NCBI GenBank assembly: GCA_964519885.1
Contig: CAZFLX010000038.1
Coordinates: forward strand, 1 to 15,064
Direction of reading: 5' to 3'
DNA length: 15,064 bases
DNA from: GCA-002282575 sp964519885
Lineage (GTDB): Bacteria; Pseudomonadota; Gammaproteobacteria; Thiomicrospirales; Thiomicrospiraceae
Shown: positions 7,318 to 14,410 of the stretch, piece after piece
Numbering within the stretch: the stretch's first letter is position 1
How the letters are laid out: the number at the start of each line of letters is the position of its first letter
Program-made: the position numbers and the translations under genes
Notes under the pieces: model-generated
Told to the model about the DNA's origin: nothing
The model's input: only the letters and a program-made list of their open reading frames with translations
Database searches by the model: none

Positions 7318-7341
7318 AAATTAAAATCCAATTAGTTAAAA

Positions 7342-9951
7342 ATGAAAACTTCTGAACAAAAACCAACAGACCCTTCAGCTCATACCCCCATGATGCAACA
7401 GTATTTTCGTTTAAAAGCGGAAAATCCCGATAAGCTGTTGCTCTATCGGATGGGGGATTTTTACGAGCTGTTTTATGAAGATGCTGTCAAAGCCGCTAAA
7501 TTACTGGATTTAACCCTCACACATCGTGGAAAATCAGCAGGCGAAGCCATTGCGATGGCGGGCGTTCCCGTTCATACGCTAGAAAACTATCTCATTCGCT
7601 TAGTCAAGTTGGGTCAGTCGGTTGCCATTGCCGAACAAGTCAGTGAACCTGGTCAAGGCAAGGGCATTGTTGAACGCAAAGTGGTGCGTATTGTCACCGC
7701 TGGCACGCTCACCGATGATTCTTTACTGAATGACAAACAAGAATGCTTACTGGTTTCTCTCTATCCTAACGGTAATCACGTCGGTCTGGCCTTGTTAGAA
7801 CTGAGCAGTAATCGTTTTGAAGCCAGTGAAATTAGCCTAACGCAACTGGATAATGAGCTTAACCGACTCAAACCAGCTGAAGTCTTATGGCCAGAAACGC
7901 AAACTATTCCCGACTCACTGAAAGGTTTACATAACTTTACGCCTTATCCCGCTTGGCATTTTGAAACGCAAACGGCCAAAAATAAACTTTGTGAGCATTT
8001 TGGTGTACAAAACCTACATGCGTTTGGTTTAGAAAACAGTCCACTAGCGATTGGCGCTGCCGCCGCTGCGCTGGGTTATGCTCAACACACGCAACAACAG
8101 CCATTGACTCATATTAATGCCATTAAAAGTTACCAACTCAACGACTATTTGCTGATTGATAGCACCACAAGACGCAATTTAGAACTGGACACCAACCTGT
8201 CTGGTGGTACTGACTACACGCTGTTTTCAACCATCGACCAGTGTCAAACCCCAATGGGCAGCCGCTTATTGCGCCGTTGGTTACATCAACCGCTGCGTCA
8301 TGCCGATGCCATTAATCAGCGCTTAGATGCGATTCAAAGCCTACTGAGTCAGGGTTCACAACTGCAAATCCTTGCCAATTTGTTAGCTGAATGCCACGAT
8401 TTAGAGCGCATTTTAACGCGCCTAGCACTGGGTTCGATTCGACCGCGCGAGTTTCGTCAAATTGAACAAACCCTCGCTAAATTACCCTTGTTACAGCCGT
8501 TATTGGCTCATCATGTCGGTAATGAATTATGGTCACAACTGGCATTGCAACTCGGTCCCTTACCCGAACTGCAGCAACACCTTTCATCGGCTTTAGCGGA
8601 AAACTTGCCATTATTAGTACGCGACGGGGGTATTTTTGCCAGCGGCTTCGACACACAACTGGACGAATGGCGCAGCCTGCAACAAGATGGCGGTGCTTAT
8701 TTATTAGAACTAGAAGCACGAGAAAAAGCACGTACAGGTATTAGTAACTTAAAGGTCGGCTACAACCGTGTACACGGTTTTTACATTGAAGTATCGCGTA
8801 GTGATGACACACCCCTGCCCGATGATTATGTGCGTCGTCAAACCATTAAAAACAGCGAACGCTACATCACCCCCGAACTCAAAGCCCACGAAGCCAAGGT
8901 ATTGCAAGCCGACGAAAAAGCCTTAGCGCGTGAGCGTCAACTTTATGCTGAGTTAATTCAAACCGTCAGTAATCAGCTTGAACCCCTAACGCAAGTGGCA
9001 CACGCCCTAGCCATGTGTGATGCGCTGAGCAATTTAGCGCAGCTGTCCATTCAATGCCGCTGGAACAGACCCAGTTTTAGTGAAGATACCAAAATCGACA
9101 TTAAAGCAGGTCGTCATCCCGTTATCGAAAGCGCCTTACGCACTCCATTTATTGCTAATGACGCACAGCTCAGTCAAACGCAAAGCTTAATGCTGATTAC
9201 TGGCCCGAATATGGGTGGTAAATCGACTTATATGCGACAAACGGCGATTATTGTTATTCTGGCGTGCATGGGATCGTTTGTGCCAGCAGAATCGGCTTGT
9301 ATTGGCAATATCGACCGCATTTTCACGCGCATTGGTGCCAGCGATGACCTGGCGAGTGGGCGCTCGACTTTTATGGTTGAAATGAGCGAAACCGCCCATA
9401 TTTTGCATCACGCTACACCACAATCGCTGATTTTATTAGACGAAATTGGACGCGGGACATCTACCTATGATGGTCTTTCCTTAGCCTGGGCGATTAGCGA
9501 ACAAGTCGCTAACCTAGGTGCTTTGTGTCTATTCGCTACCCACTACTTTGAATTAACCGAATTAGAAAACACCCACACACGTTGTTTCAACGCCCATGTC
9601 AGTGCCATGCAACATGAAGGTAAAGTGATTTTTCTGCATAAAATCGCGCAAGGTGCGGCCAATCAAAGCTATGGTATTGCCGTTGCTGCCCTAGCAGGCA
9701 TGCCCAAATCGGTATTAGCAAGAGCACAACAACACCTGACGCAACTGGAAGTGAGCAATCACCCCCTTGAAAAACCACTAGCGCCGTCCCCATTAAACAC
9801 ACAAGAAACAGTGCAACAACTGGCACTGTTCAGCAGTGATACCCAAGCCGAACAACTGAAATCGCAACTTATGGCAGTCGATGCCGACAATTTAACGCCA
9901 CGAGAAGCCTTAGCCTTAATTTACGAACTTAAACAGCTTATAGGAAGTTAA
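7342..9951 (+). CDS. mutS: DNA mismatch repair protein MutS
   Basis: Recognises mismatches and small loops in newly made DNA and recruits MutL. The 869 residues show the complete family layout. The mismatch-binding domain carries the F-x-E motif at F40-Y41-E42 inside MGDFYELFYEDA, followed by the connector, the core/clamp domains (YNRVHGFYIEVS near 474-485) and the ATPase with Walker A GPNMGGKST (621-629), Walker B LILLDE (696-701) with the signature DEIGRGTSTYDG, and the dimer-interface helix-turn-helix GAANQSYGIAVA (771-782). The C-terminal tail (about 800-869) ends in a helix like that used for tetramer formation in E. coli (853 residues). The ATG follows the DUF1016 stop by 24 A/T-rich bases and has no recognisable ribosome-binding site, which suggests weak or coupled initiation. 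cnoX starts seven bases after its stop. Confidence 0.99.
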   Translation: MKTSEQKPTDPSAHTPMMQQYFRLKAENPDKLLLYRMGDFYELFYEDAVKAAKLLDLTLTHRGKSAGEAIAMAGVPVHTLENYLIRLVKLGQSVAIAEQVSEPGQGKGIVERKVVRIVTAGTLTDDSLLNDKQECLLVSLYPNGNHVGLALLELSSNRFEASEISLTQLDNELNRLKPAEVLWPETQTIPDSLKGLHNFTPYPAWHFETQTAKNKLCEHFGVQNLHAFGLENSPLAIGAAAAALGYAQHTQQQPLTHINAIKSYQLNDYLLIDSTTRRNLELDTNLSGGTDYTLFSTIDQCQTPMGSRLLRRWLHQPLRHADAINQRLDAIQSLLSQGSQLQILANLLAECHDLERILTRLALGSIRPREFRQIEQTLAKLPLLQPLLAHHVGNELWSQLALQLGPLPELQQHLSSALAENLPLLVRDGGIFASGFDTQLDEWRSLQQDGGAYLLELEAREKARTGISNLKVGYNRVHGFYIEVSRSDDTPLPDDYVRRQTIKNSERYITPELKAHEAKVLQADEKALARERQLYAELIQTVSNQLEPLTQVAHALAMCDALSNLAQLSIQCRWNRPSFSEDTKIDIKAGRHPVIESALRTPFIANDAQLSQTQSLMLITGPNMGGKSTYMRQTAIIVILACMGSFVPAESACIGNIDRIFTRIGASDDLASGRSTFMVEMSETAHILHHATPQSLILLDEIGRGTSTYDGLSLAWAISEQVANLGALCLFATHYFELTELENTHTRCFNAHVSAMQHEGKVIFLHKIAQGAANQSYGIAVAALAGMPKSVLARAQQHLTQLEVSNHPLEKPLAPSPLNTQETVQQLALFSSDTQAEQLKSQLMAVDADNLTPREALALIYELKQLIGS
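8764..8779. repeat. 16-bp perfect palindrome inside mutS
   Basis: AACCGTGT joined directly to ACACGGTT. It encodes part of the conserved YNRVHGF stretch of MutS, so it is probably a by-product of protein sequence and codon choice. Confidence 0.6.
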
Positions 9952-9958
9952 TCTCATC

Positions 9959-10825
9959 ATGAGCAACAGCCCTTTTATTATCGAAGCCACTCAAGAAAAC
10001 TTTGCTGAAATTCTCGCTATGTCAGCGCAAAAACCTGTATTAGTCGACTTTTGGGCGCCTTGGTGTGCGCCTTGTCGTCAGCTAAAACCCGTTTTAGAAC
10101 AATTAGCAGTAGAATACGCGGGTGCTTTCGTATTGGCCTTAGTGAATAGTGACGAACAACAAGCCTTAGCGCAACAATATGGCATCCGTAGCTTACCAAC
10201 CATTATGCTGTTCAAAGATGGTGTGGCAGTTAAAACCGAAATGGGCGCACAGCCAGCAACGGCGATTCGTGCCATGCTCGACCCTTACATCACCCCCAGC
10301 GATGCCGACAACCTACGCATGGTCGCTAAACAAGCACTGGCAGAAGGTCAAGTCGATGTGGCCATCGATGCGCTGAAACAAGCCGCGAGCATTACCCCAG
10401 AAAACTACAAAATCCACTTAGATTTAGTCAGTATTTTTATCTTACAAGGCAAACTCAACGATGCCTTAGAGCTTTACAAAGCGCTCAATGACGACGCTAA
10501 GGGTTCTAAAGAAGGTAAACCGATTGGTATTTTATTATCCTTTATTGAAACGGCTCTCGCCGCTCCTGTACCTGGTGAGTTAGCCCAACAATTACAAGCC
10601 AACCCGAAAAACAGCGAAGCCCTTTATCAGTTAGCCTCTTACGCCATTATCGACCGTCAGTTTAGTGATGCCATTGAAATGTTTTTACAAATCATGGTGG
10701 TCGATAAAGACTGGAATGATGGTGCTGCGAAAAAAGCCTTAATTCGTTTATTTGAAATGCTCAGTGAAAGTCATCCCGAAGTGGTGAAAGAAGGTCGTCG
10801 TAAACTGCAAATGGTGCTTTTTTAA
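9959..10825 (+). CDS. cnoX: Thioredoxin-TPR chaperone, CnoX/YbbN family
   Basis: CnoX proteins hold unfolding clients and protect their cysteines during oxidative or bleach stress, handing them to DnaK or GroEL; cytosolic. The 288-residue product (E. coli 284) has an N-terminal thioredoxin fold (about 1-110) with the active-site motif W35-C36-A37-P38-C39 and the cis-proline in SLPT (P80). A tetratricopeptide region (about 115-288) follows, with helices such as VAIDALKQAASITPENYKIH and KNSEALYQLASYAIIDRQFS, as in YbbN. Unlike E. coli YbbN, both active-site cysteines are present, so redox activity is plausible. An AGGAAG sequence lies about 12 bases before the ATG, at the end of mutS. It sits seven bases after mutS and 24 before ycjX, in an apparent operon. 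A plain thioredoxin is ruled out by the TPR half. Confidence 0.92.
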   Translation: MSNSPFIIEATQENFAEILAMSAQKPVLVDFWAPWCAPCRQLKPVLEQLAVEYAGAFVLALVNSDEQQALAQQYGIRSLPTIMLFKDGVAVKTEMGAQPATAIRAMLDPYITPSDADNLRMVAKQALAEGQVDVAIDALKQAASITPENYKIHLDLVSIFILQGKLNDALELYKALNDDAKGSKEGKPIGILLSFIETALAAPVPGELAQQLQANPKNSEALYQLASYAIIDRQFSDAIEMFLQIMVVDKDWNDGAAKKALIRLFEMLSESHPEVVKEGRRKLQMVLF

Positions 10826-10833
10826 GCGCGCCC

Positions 10834-10884
10834 TCACTGGTCAGAAAGAATGAAAAAACACCTAGCCAATCTACTGACCAGTGA
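10834..10884 (+). promoter_or_regulatory. Stem-loop enclosing the ycjX start codon
   Basis: TCACTGGTCAG (10834-10844) and CTGACCAGTGA (10874-10884) are perfect 11-bp reverse complements. The 29-base loop holds the purine-rich ribosome-binding stretch AAAGA and the ATG at 10850. The right arm encodes residues 9-12 of YcjX. In mRNA the stem would close a loop around the initiation site, which could limit or gate translation. It has no U-run, so it is not a terminator of cnoX. Regulatory function is inferred. Confidence 0.55.
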
Positions 10885-12181
10885 ACGCCATATCATCATT
10901 ACAGGGTTGAGTCGCAGTGGAAAATCGACCCTACTCACCAGTTTGTTGGCGCACTTGCACCAACATGCCGATCAAACAGGTAAGCTGAATCGACTACCCT
11001 TTCTCAGTAACCTTCCGCCCGAACGTTTGGTTTCAGTCAAATTGGTGGTGAACCATGATGCACCCAGTTTCGACTTTGAAGGCAACTTCGCTCAACTGCA
11101 ACAAAGGCACTGGCCACAAGCCACCCAACAGATTAGTCAATTTACGCTAGAACTGACATTAAAACGCCCACACGCATGGCAACAGCGCTTATTCGGTAAC
11201 GAAACCCACCGATTCATCATTTACGATTACCCTGGTGAATGGTTGATGGATCTTGGCTTAGCTGAATTAAGCTATCGTGATTGGTCGGCACATGTGTTGG
11301 CACAACAAGCCAGCGAGCCACAGCTCAGTCACGCCAAAGCTTGGCAAGCCTTGCTAAATCAGTTCGATTTTGATTTACCTGTCAGTAATCTTTACAGCGA
11401 TCATCTGGTACATAGCTATCAGCAGTATTTGCAACAAGCAAAAAGTGATGGCATCAGTCGATTACAACCAGGAGCGCTATTACTCACCCCACCCGACCCA
11501 GCGCATTTATTAGGGCGTTTCTGTCCCTTGCCTGCAAAGGTATTGGCACAGCCGAATCATCCCTGGTTAGTGCATTTTCAGCAACGCTATGAAGATTATG
11601 TGGATGCTTGGGTTAAGCCGTTGCGCGACACTTATTTTCGTCGTGCTGAACAACAAATAGTGTTACTCGATTTGTTTGAAGGCTTAAATTTCGGCAAAGC
11701 TTATTTATTAGAGATGCAAGAATCGCTGAATCAATTAATGAGTGGGTTTATTTATGGCAAGCGCCGCTGGTATGAAAAACTACATAAACCCATGAGTATC
11801 GAACAGGTTATTTTTGTTGCCAGTAAATGCGATTTAATTCCTGTCAGCGAACAACCCCGCTTGTTGTCATTGCTCAAGCATGTCAGCCAGGGTGCTAGCC
11901 AGCAACTGAGTTCACAACAGATTGAGTTTGAACATTTGTTGTTGTCGGCATTGGTCGCCACCAAACCCGATGCCAATAATCCGCAAGCACTCAGGTATAA
12001 GCATGTCGATGGCACAACCCATCAAGTCGAATTTGACCCGATACCACTGCGTATCACCGACCTAAATGAGCAAGCGGTTTATCCACTCATTGATTGTCTA
12101 CCGCCGCTGATTAAAGACGTTTCGGACATTCAAAGTATGCACCTAGACCACCTGCTGAAACGTATGATGGGGAATGTATGA
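10850..12181 (+). CDS. ycjX: YcjX-family P-loop NTPase (DUF463)
   Basis: The 443-residue product has the layout of YcjX, a GTPase-like stress protein of the DUF463 family (E. coli 465). It shows the P-loop GLSRSGKST (19-27), a G3-type DYPGEW (126-131) embedded in FIIYDYPGEWLMDL, and a G4-like ASKCD (324-328), where E. coli has TKAD. Other family stretches are LQPGALLLTPPD and QIVLLDLFEGLNFG. No signal peptide or membrane segment is seen. In E. coli the gene belongs to the phage-shock (Psp) regulon together with ycjF; here no psp gene is within the window. It follows cnoX by 24 bases and overlaps ycjF in ATGA, so it is probably co-translated with it. Nucleotide preference (GTP or ATP) and client are not known from sequence. 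Confidence 0.94.
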   Translation: MKKHLANLLTSERHIIITGLSRSGKSTLLTSLLAHLHQHADQTGKLNRLPFLSNLPPERLVSVKLVVNHDAPSFDFEGNFAQLQQRHWPQATQQISQFTLELTLKRPHAWQQRLFGNETHRFIIYDYPGEWLMDLGLAELSYRDWSAHVLAQQASEPQLSHAKAWQALLNQFDFDLPVSNLYSDHLVHSYQQYLQQAKSDGISRLQPGALLLTPPDPAHLLGRFCPLPAKVLAQPNHPWLVHFQQRYEDYVDAWVKPLRDTYFRRAEQQIVLLDLFEGLNFGKAYLLEMQESLNQLMSGFIYGKRRWYEKLHKPMSIEQVIFVASKCDLIPVSEQPRLLSLLKHVSQGASQQLSSQQIEFEHLLLSALVATKPDANNPQALRYKHVDGTTHQVEFDPIPLRITDLNEQAVYPLIDCLPPLIKDVSDIQSMHLDHLLKRMMGNV

Positions 12182-13098
12182 CACAACCACAAAGTCGCGA
12201 TAGCATTATCAATGATGATTTTGATGACTTGCCCAGTTATCAGCCCGTCGTGCAATCGCCCACCGCAGAGGTAAAAAACCGACAAAAACCTTGGTATGCT
12301 CGTGCGGGTTATTGGTTAGTCTTCACGGGCATCAGTTCACTGTTACTAGGACTGCTAGTAACGGGAATCGAGTCATGGTTCAACCGTTACGCCGAACTTC
12401 CCATTCTTTCCACTGCGTTATTGACAGTTAATCTGCTGTTTGTTGGCTTGTTATTCTGGTTTATCGGGCGAGAAATTGTCGCTTATAGACAAGTGAATCA
12501 AGTCATTGATGAAGGAGATTCGCTACAGAATCTAATCAGTGAAGGCGATAAAACCGCCATAACGCGTTGGTTAGAGCAGCTCACAAAGCATCATCAACAT
12601 AGCGAAACAGCACGAGGCTATCACCAAGTTTTCTGGCAAACAGTGCAAGCGCATCACACAGGGGAGGAACGCTTAGAACTCTATCAACGCCTCGTCAGTC
12701 AACCGCTGAAACAATCGGCAGAAGCGATGATTCAACCCGCGATGCTTCAAGGCGCTGGCATCAGCTTACTCAGCCCGAATAATCTGATTCATAGTTTAAT
12801 TTTACTCTGGCGCAGCGCCAAATTGGTGCGCGACATTGCTGGCGTGTATGGTGTCCGACCAGGCTTTTTCGGTAGCTTTAAACTGCTCAAAGTCGCCATC
12901 GAAAACATGATTATTCAACAAGGCGTTGACCTACTCGTCGATGCGGGTATGCAAAAAGTCAGTCAAGGCGTGTTAGGCAAAGTGGTCGAAAAAGGCTCTG
13001 AAGCCACGACAACAGGGTTATTACTGAGAAGACTGGGTAAAGCCATGATTCGGCAGTTGGATTTGCAGGAGCGGGTAAACAGACAAACGGCAAATTAG
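12178..13098 (+). CDS. ycjF: YcjF-family inner membrane protein (DUF697, TIGR01620-type)
   Basis: The 306-residue product starts inside the ycjX stop (ATGA overlap) and matches the YcjF family, the membrane partner usually encoded after YcjX. A polar, acidic N terminus (1-40) is followed by two hydrophobic segments at about 44-66 and 76-97, then a soluble middle part and a C-terminal DUF697 region (about 200-300) with ILLWRSAKLVRDIAGVYGVRPGFFGS, typical of the family, and amphipathic helices. The two membrane helices place it in the inner membrane with most of the protein cytosolic. A role in envelope stress is inferred from the E. coli Psp link; the molecular function is unknown. It is the last gene of the plus-strand tandem and converges with fic, 28 bases away. 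Confidence 0.93.
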   Translation: MTQPQSRDSIINDDFDDLPSYQPVVQSPTAEVKNRQKPWYARAGYWLVFTGISSLLLGLLVTGIESWFNRYAELPILSTALLTVNLLFVGLLFWFIGREIVAYRQVNQVIDEGDSLQNLISEGDKTAITRWLEQLTKHHQHSETARGYHQVFWQTVQAHHTGEERLELYQRLVSQPLKQSAEAMIQPAMLQGAGISLLSPNNLIHSLILLWRSAKLVRDIAGVYGVRPGFFGSFKLLKVAIENMIIQQGVDLLVDAGMQKVSQGVLGKVVEKGSEATTTGLLLRRLGKAMIRQLDLQERVNRQTAN

Positions 13099-13126
13099 AC
13101 TAGCATTTGATCCTGTGAGCACTCAC

Positions 13127-14239
13127 TCATAAAACCAATTCATACCCAGTGCTGCGCCCTGCTTGTGGCAGCTTACGCAGTAGACCAACCATCATCAGTT
13201 CGTTGATGTCCCTTAATGCCGTATCTTGTGAGCACTTCGCAATCGCTGCCCATTTACTGGTGGTCAACTTACCATCAAAACCATCCAATAACCGATTAAT
13301 CAGTTTGATCTGACGCTCATTGAAGACAACGGCTGACCAACGCTGCCAAAAAACCGCTTTAACCAGGACAGCATCAATGCGCGATTGTGCTTGAACGATA
13401 GCTTCGTATAAGGTCTCACAAAACCACACCAGCCATGCCGTCACGTCCATCGTCCCTTTTTGGGTTGCCTCCAGAACCTGATAATAGGCACCACGTTGTA
13501 ACTCTATTTGTGCAGACAAACTGTAAAACCGCTGATCGCTCTGCTCAGCGCGTGCCAATAGTAAATCAGCCAAAGCGCGCGCAATACGACCGTTGCCATC
13601 ATCAAACGGATGTAATGTCACAAACCACAAATGCGCCAAGGCAGCTTTAATAATCAATGGTTCTGGGCTGTTTTGGTTAAACCAAGTAATAAAGATTGCC
13701 ATTTCATCAGCAATGGCATGTGCAGGTGGCGCTTCAAAATGCACTTTAGGTTTGTTAATCGCACCAGATATGACTTGCATTGCCCCCTTAGCATCATCTC
13801 GCCAATCACCAACGCGAATTTTACTCATGCCAGAATAGCCCGTGGGAAACCAGGCGGCATGCCAAGCACATAATCGCTGCTCAGTTAAGGGTTGTTGATA
13901 ATGCTGAGTCGCATCCAGCACCATATCAACAACGCCATCAATATGGCGATCGACTGGTGCTAAGGCACCAATATCAACCCCTAAACGACGTGCAATGGAC
14001 GATCTTACTGATGCCACATCCAGTCGCTCGCCTTCAATGGCACTGGTTTTGACCACATCATCGGTTAGCACCATTAAACTGGCATGATTACGCTGACCCA
14101 TACCGATGTCGGCAACACGACCCAAGAGCGAACCTTGCGCATAAGCAACTTTGCTGAGTAAAGGCAGTAATTGACCTGGATTATATTGCCAGTGTGGCCA
14201 TTCTGGCTGTTGCCAGATATAGAGTAATGGTGTGTTCAT
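13127..14239 (-). CDS. Fic family protein with DUF4172-like N terminus
   Basis: Fic proteins transfer AMP (or a related group) from a nucleotide to hydroxyl side chains. The 370 residues begin with YIWQQPEWPHWQYN (7-20), the signature of the DUF4172 N-terminal domain found on Fic proteins. T65-SAI-E69-G70 matches the inhibitory (S/T)xxxE(G/N) motif, whose glutamate blocks productive ATP binding. The core motif H210-PFDDGNGRIA-R221 is intact, so catalysis is likely possible. A C-terminal region (about 305-370; SKWAAIAKCSQDTALRDINELMMVGLLRK) looks like a winged helix-turn-helix. With the inhibitory motif before the core it is a class II Fic, usually cis-inhibited. No antitoxin gene lies next to it. 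It converges with ycjF and follows a DUF4143 gene on the same strand, 171 bases away. The target is unknown. Confidence 0.94.
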   Translation of the reverse strand: MNTPLLYIWQQPEWPHWQYNPGQLLPLLSKVAYAQGSLLGRVADIGMGQRNHASLMVLTDDVVKTSAIEGERLDVASVRSSIARRLGVDIGALAPVDRHIDGVVDMVLDATQHYQQPLTEQRLCAWHAAWFPTGYSGMSKIRVGDWRDDAKGAMQVISGAINKPKVHFEAPPAHAIADEMAIFITWFNQNSPEPLIIKAALAHLWFVTLHPFDDGNGRIARALADLLLARAEQSDQRFYSLSAQIELQRGAYYQVLEATQKGTMDVTAWLVWFCETLYEAIVQAQSRIDAVLVKAVFWQRWSAVVFNERQIKLINRLLDGFDGKLTTSKWAAIAKCSQDTALRDINELMMVGLLRKLPQAGRSTGYELVL

Positions 14240-14241
14240 AG

Positions 14242-14254
14242 GCGCAGTATGCGC
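14242..14254. repeat. Palindrome over the fic -10 region
   Basis: GCGCA-GTA-TGCGC is a perfect 13-base inverted repeat three bases upstream of the fic start codon. It covers the candidate -10 hexamer at 14246-14251 and could be an operator. Confidence 0.5.
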
Positions 14255-14274
14255 TGTTTGCGGCGTAAAATCAA
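14246..14274 (-). promoter_or_regulatory. Candidate fic promoter
   Basis: On the minus strand TTGATT (14269-14274; four of six) and CATACT (14246-14251; four of six) are 17 bases apart. The start point would fall at or next to the fic ATG, so the message would be leaderless or nearly so. This agrees with the lack of a ribosome-binding site before the ATG. Both hexamers are only moderate. Confidence 0.35.
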
Positions 14275-14287
14275 CCTAATCGCCGCA
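14259..14287. repeat. 7-bp inverted repeat upstream of fic
   Basis: TGCGGCG (14259-14265) and CGCCGCA (14281-14287) pair across a 15-base A/T-rich loop that contains the candidate fic -35 hexamer. There is no T-run, so a terminator is unlikely. Confidence 0.4.
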
Positions 14288-14364
14288 TAATACGCGGTGA
14301 ATAGGAAGTTGGCGTTAGAAGAAAAAATTCCTTGTACGAAAACGTGTAGCTACTTCACAAACTC

Positions 14365-14400
14365 ATTGATAAAATCACCATTAAATTTATCAATTATCAA
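14365..14400. repeat. Inverted and tandem TTATCAA repeats between the DUF4143 gene and fic
   Basis: ATTGATAAA (14365-14373) and TTTATCAAT (14386-14394) are perfect 9-bp reverse complements with a 12-base loop. A second TTATCAA follows directly at 14394-14400, so the heptamer occurs twice in tandem and once inverted. The stem lies 10 to 50 bases after the DUF4143 stop. It is A/T-rich and has no U-run, so it may be either a weak 3' stem or a protein-binding array. The rest of the 14240-14410 spacer holds the fic promoter candidates and nothing else I can recognise. Confidence 0.45.
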
Positions 14401-14410
14401 GTGACAGTAA

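Noticed and set aside
8764..8779. 16-bp palindrome in mutS as a protein-binding site
   Set aside because: It lies in the conserved YNRVHGF coding stretch, and one such palindrome is not surprising in 15 kb.
13115..13126. GTGAG-CA-CTCAC inverted repeat between the ycjF and fic stops, as a shared terminator
   Set aside because: A two-base loop cannot close a 5-bp stem as drawn, and no T-run lies on either side.
14249..14290. Tiny plus-strand reading frame of 13 codons in the fic upstream spacer
   Set aside because: No ribosome-binding site, no recognisable product, and it overlaps the fic promoter palindromes.
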